NCBI RefSeq assembly: GCF_000472545.1
Contig: NZ_AWZV01000028.1
Span: 28,243-92,242 of the forward strand
DNA: 64,000 bases
Source: Burkholderia sp. WSM2232
GTDB lineage: Bacteria > Pseudomonadota > Gammaproteobacteria > Burkholderiales > Burkholderiaceae
Direction: 5' to 3'
Shown here: one piece after another, positions 61,020 to 64,000 of the stretch
Numbering within the stretch: the stretch's first letter is position 1
How the letters are laid out: each line of letters starts with the position of its first letter
The notes under the pieces: generated by a model
Databases searched by the model: none
What the model was told of the DNA's origin: nothing
The model's input: the letters and a program-made list of their open reading frames with translations, nothing else
Position numbers and translations under genes: made by a program

Positions 61020-62747
61020 TCACACAGCCGTCTGCTCCGGTCTCTCTCCCCCCACGGTAAACCACGTTTCGCAGTGCCGCAGCAGCCCGTTCAGGTCCGA
61101 GCCGGTGCGCCCGCGCGCGCTGATGTAGCCGTCCGGCCTGAGCAAATAGAACGACGGCCGCGTGCGTCCATAAGACTCGGCTAGTGACGGCCCACCGTCG
61201 CCGGTGGTGTCCGTCACACGCCAGATCCGCACGGCGCCCGGCAACAAACGCTCCATTTCCACGGCAAGACGCTCGAGTTCCGGGTCGGGAGGCGGCTCGT
61301 GCTTCGCATCCGGGTCGAGCGGCTTGCCGTCGACGGGCAACGGCGGGACCAGCACGAACAGCGAGAAGAACGCCGGGTCGTGCAAGTCGTACACGCAGCC
61401 GATGCCGGGCGCACATCCGAGCGGACCGTCGACCACATGCACCACCGCGTCCGGCGCGCGCTCACCCGCTCGCGGCCCGCCGTCGAGCACGCGCTCGAGT
61501 GTGAGCGGGCTGCGCCGATACTGGACCGACAGTTCGCTGATAGTGAGCCGCGCGGCGTCGCGCAGCGGACCGAGTGCAGCGAGAACCGGCATCACGCGCT
61601 CGCGCAACAGCTTGAGCGGCCCATGGTCGGCTTCCGCCATCTGCGTGATGAAGCCCGTTTGCCGCAATACATCGCGCTCGATGGGATGCCGTTCGAGATG
61701 GTAGGTGTCGAGCAGGCGCTCGGGTGCGGCGCCTTTCAGTACACGCGCCAGTTTCCAGCCGAGGTTGAACGCTTCCTGAATGCCTGTGTTCATGCCTTGC
61801 GCGCCGGCCGGGCTGTGCACGTGAGCCGCGTCGCCCGCGAGGAACACGCGGCCGACGCGCAGGCGCTCCACCATCCGGCTGTTCACGTGGAAATACGAGG
61901 ACCACGCGAGCTCGGACACGTCGACTCGTTCATGCACGCGCCTCGCCAGCAGCGCCTTGCACGCCTCGAGCGACGGCGCCGGGACGCGCTTGAGCGGCGG
62001 CTCGCCAAGCACCACCGGCGACAGCGGCGCGGCAGCGGCAGGCGCCGGCTCCACCGCGTGATCGGCAATCAGCCGATGCCGGCCATGCCCCATCGGAAAC
62101 AGCGCGACGAGGCCTTCGCCGGAAGCGAAGATGTGGAATTCGTCGTCCGGCCAATCTGTTTCGGCATGGACATCAGCCAGCAGGAATGTCTGCTCGAGTG
62201 TCCTGCCCTCGAAGTTCAGACCGAGGCCGTGGCGGATCATGCTGTGCGCGCCGTCGGCGGCGATTATCCATGACGGCCGCAGCGTTTGCGTGTGACCGTC
62301 GGGGCGCCGCAGCGTCGCCTGAACACCAGCCGAGCCTTGCGAGAACGTGGTCAGTTCGACGCCCCGCTCGATCGTCACGCCAAGCGTCGCGAGATGTTCG
62401 GTGAGAAGACGCTCGGTCACCGACTGATCGAGAAACAGCAAATACGGATAGCGCGTGTGCAGCGGATCGAAGTCGAGCTGCGCGAGCCGCATGCCGTTCG
62501 AAAATAGATTGGCCACGCGTGCGCGATGGCCAAGTTCGAGAAAGCGGTCGGCAAGCCGATGCTGCTCCAGCAGTTCCAGCGTACGCGCCTGAATGCCGAT
62601 GGCGCGCGAATAGGGATTCGGCCGCATCGCGCGGTCGATCAGCCGCACGGGAACGTGTGCGCGCGCGAGACTCATGGCGGCGGCGAGCCCGGTCGGCCCC
62701 GCCCCGACGATCAGCACCGGTGACGCATTGTCAGCAGCAGCGTGCAT
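61020..62747 (-). CDS. FAD-dependent aromatic-type monooxygenase
   Basis: 575-residue class A flavoprotein monooxygenase. N-terminal VLIVGAGPTGLAAAMSLARAHVPVRLIDR (FAD motif), WIIAADGAHSMIRHGLGL (DG motif), and VGRVFLAGDAAHVHSPAGAQGMNTGIQEAFNLGWKLA (GD motif), then a C-terminal thioredoxin-like domain (about 400-575). The layout resembles pentachlorophenol 4-monooxygenase and MhpA-type phenol hydroxylases. The substrate is unknown. It starts at ATG 62747 with GGAG upstream and lies alone between fdsD and the metal exporter. Confidence 0.9.
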   Translation of the reverse strand: MHAAADNASPVLIVGAGPTGLAAAMSLARAHVPVRLIDRAMRPNPYSRAIGIQARTLELLEQHRLADRFLELGHRARVANLFSNGMRLAQLDFDPLHTRYPYLLFLDQSVTERLLTEHLATLGVTIERGVELTTFSQGSAGVQATLRRPDGHTQTLRPSWIIAADGAHSMIRHGLGLNFEGRTLEQTFLLADVHAETDWPDDEFHIFASGEGLVALFPMGHGRHRLIADHAVEPAPAAAAPLSPVVLGEPPLKRVPAPSLEACKALLARRVHERVDVSELAWSSYFHVNSRMVERLRVGRVFLAGDAAHVHSPAGAQGMNTGIQEAFNLGWKLARVLKGAAPERLLDTYHLERHPIERDVLRQTGFITQMAEADHGPLKLLRERVMPVLAALGPLRDAARLTISELSVQYRRSPLTLERVLDGGPRAGERAPDAVVHVVDGPLGCAPGIGCVYDLHDPAFFSLFVLVPPLPVDGKPLDPDAKHEPPPDPELERLAVEMERLLPGAVRIWRVTDTTGDGGPSLAESYGRTRPSFYLLRPDGYISARGRTGSDLNGLLRHCETWFTVGGERPEQTAV

Positions 62748-62800
62748 GCGAAACTCCGCAGATCACAGTGCGCTCTAGTGTACGCCGGGCGCCCGCGGCT

Positions 62801-64000
62801 TCAATGCGCCACTGGCGGCCGGTCCATCGCACAACGATGATGGGTCGTGCCAAGATCCACTTGCAGCGTGGCATGCTGCATCGAAAAGCGTTCGCGCAAC
62901 GCGAGCACAATGCCGTCGAGCCGCTCGTCGCCGGGGTGCCCCGCCGGCATCACCAGGTGCGCGCTGAGCGCATTGCCGGTGGTCGACAGCGCCCACACGT
63001 GCAGATCGTGCACGTCCTCAACGCCGGGCTGGCTGGCCAGATAATCACGAATGCGTTGCACGTCGACGCCCGGCGGCACGGCGTTGAGCGCGAGGCGCAC
63101 CGAGTCGCGCAACAGGCCCCACGTGCCGTAGACGACGACCGCGACGACCAGCAGGCTCATCAGCGGGTCGAGCCAGGTCCAGCCGGTGTAGAGAATGGCA
63201 AGGCCGCTCACTGCCACCGCGGCGGACACGCCCGCATCGGCAGCCATATGTAGAAAAGCGCCGCGAATGTTCAGGTCTTCCTTCTGGCCACGCATGAAGA
63301 GACATGCGGAGATTCCGTTGACGACCATCCCCACGGCCGCGACGACGAACACCGCCAGCCCGCCGACGGGTGCCGGATTGAGCAAACGGCCGATCGCCTC
63401 GGCGACGATCACGCCGCACGCGAACAGCAGCAGCGCCGCGTTGGCGAGCGACGCCAGAATCGACGAGCTGCCGTAGCCGAACGTATAGCGCGCGGAAGGA
63501 CGGCGCGTGGCCAGCCAGCCGGCGCCCCAGGCAAGCAGCAGCCCGAGGACGTCTGAGAGATTGTGGCCGGCGTCGGCGAGCAGCGCGGTGGAATGCGCGA
63601 GCACGCCGTACACGGCCTGCATGGCGACGATCGCGACATTCAGCACGACTGCGAGCGCAAATGCCAAACCGTGGCCGGCCACGGGGGCATGGGCATGGTG
63701 GTGGCCGTGACTGTGACTGTGACTGTGACTGTGACTGTGACTGTGACTGTGACTGTGACTGTGACTGTGACTGTGACTGTGACTGTGATCAGGACCATGG
63801 CCGTGGCTTTGGTCGTGACTATGATCACGCCCGTGGCCGTGGCTGTGATCATGGCTTTGGTCGTGGCTTTGGCCGTGGCTGTGACCATAGTTTTGGTCGT
63901 GGGTGTGGTCGTGGCTACGATCGTCGTGCCCCTGTCCCGCACCATCGCCGTGACCATGCCCGTGGCATTGCCCGCCGGCATCCGATGCCGCGAGCCGCGC
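62801..64000 (-). CDS. Cation diffusion facilitator (Zn/Cd/Co exporter), His-rich N terminus, 5' partial
   Basis: CDF family transporter. The core (from about 63679 leftward) has six helices, with the metal-site motifs STALLADAGHNLSDVLGLLLAWGA and HMAADAGVSAAVAVSGLAI, and a C-terminal cytoplasmic domain (DVHDLHVWALSTTGNALSAHLV). The frame stays open from the core through a His/Ser/Gly/Asp-rich stretch to the window edge with no in-frame ATG, so the real start lies beyond 64000. The stretch includes a run of 13 Ser-His pairs encoded by a hexanucleotide repeat. The GTG at 63682 is not the natural start. It likely exports zinc, cadmium or cobalt. Confidence 0.9.
   Translation of the reverse strand, partial: ARLAASDAGGQCHGHGHGDGAGQGHDDRSHDHTHDQNYGHSHGQSHDQSHDHSHGHGRDHSHDQSHGHGPDHSHSHSHSHSHSHSHSHSHSHSHSHSHGHHHAHAPVAGHGLAFALAVVLNVAIVAMQAVYGVLAHSTALLADAGHNLSDVLGLLLAWGAGWLATRRPSARYTFGYGSSSILASLANAALLLFACGVIVAEAIGRLLNPAPVGGLAVFVVAAVGMVVNGISACLFMRGQKEDLNIRGAFLHMAADAGVSAAVAVSGLAILYTGWTWLDPLMSLLVVAVVVYGTWGLLRDSVRLALNAVPPGVDVQRIRDYLASQPGVEDVHDLHVWALSTTGNALSAHLVMPAGHPGDERLDGIVLALRERFSMQHATLQVDLGTTHHRCAMDRPPVAH
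63707..63784. repeat. 13-unit hexanucleotide repeat coding (Ser-His)n
   Basis: Thirteen exact GTGACT units, read leftward as AGTCAC for Ser-His, in the N-terminal part of the CDF exporter. Six-base units keep the frame, so unit number can vary without breaking the protein. Confidence 0.97.

Noticed and set aside
63640..63981. Protein with Thr-Val repeats in another frame of the hexamer repeat
   Set aside because: The Ser-His frame continues into the CDF transporter core; the Thr-Val frame is a shadow.

Overview
The window is a high-GC, gene-dense stretch of a betaproteobacterial chromosome. Gene content and order (rpsP-rimM-trmD-rplS; gyrA, serC-pheA-hisC-tyrA-aroA-cmk-rpsA-ihfB-lapA-lapB-ugd-hldE-hldD; an ssrA tag reading ANDDTFALAA; an fds-type NAD-linked formate dehydrogenase) fit Burkholderiaceae, most likely Paraburkholderia. 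The species assignment is inference. Both ends cut genes: an M48 protease on the left and a His-rich zinc/cadmium exporter on the right.

Layout. 1-2357: M48 protease, rsgA and a small zinc-ribbon protein, all rightward. 2547-6892: leftward CobD/CbiB-like protein, Nudix hydrolase and the rpsP-rimM-trmD-rplS translation operon. 7058-8973: a PQQ sugar dehydrogenase and a TM2 protein. 8991-12160: a radical-SAM protein preceded by a near-consensus LexA box, then an Lrp-type regulator divergent from dadA. 12315-18665: acyl-CoA dehydrogenase, etfBA and the metNIQ transporter. 18892-24929: lipase-like hydrolase, an ECHDC3-like crotonase, a deacetylase, mltB, cysM and a ComEA-like protein. 25007-43130: leftward housekeeping block for LPS heptose synthesis, LPS assembly control, IHF, S1, aromatic amino acids, serine and gyrase A. 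43609-46397: ompA-like gene, ubiG, gph and ssrA.

46565-52648 is the most interesting region. It is a leftward five-gene unit whose first gene is a 40-codon ORF. That ORF has a double-glycine leader (17 residues ending AGG) followed by a Cys-rich, strongly basic core beginning CCKSSC. Downstream lie an LpxL/HtrB-like acyltransferase homologue without the usual HX4D/E acid, an HlyD-type adaptor, an ABC exporter with an apparently intact C39 peptidase domain, and a TolC-type outer membrane channel. Together they look like a complete maturation and type I export system for a small peptide, possibly acylated. The AT-rich leader holds a promoter-like pair, an imperfect repeated motif and a 16-bp palindrome.

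53326-60729 holds a secreted-repeat protein, a small exported protein, and the regulator fdsR divergent from fdsGBAD; fdsC/fdhD is absent from its usual place between fdsA and fdsD. The window ends with an aromatic-ring-type FAD monooxygenase and the CDF metal exporter, whose N-terminal region contains a 13-unit Ser-His hexanucleotide repeat. Intrinsic terminators close most transcription units.
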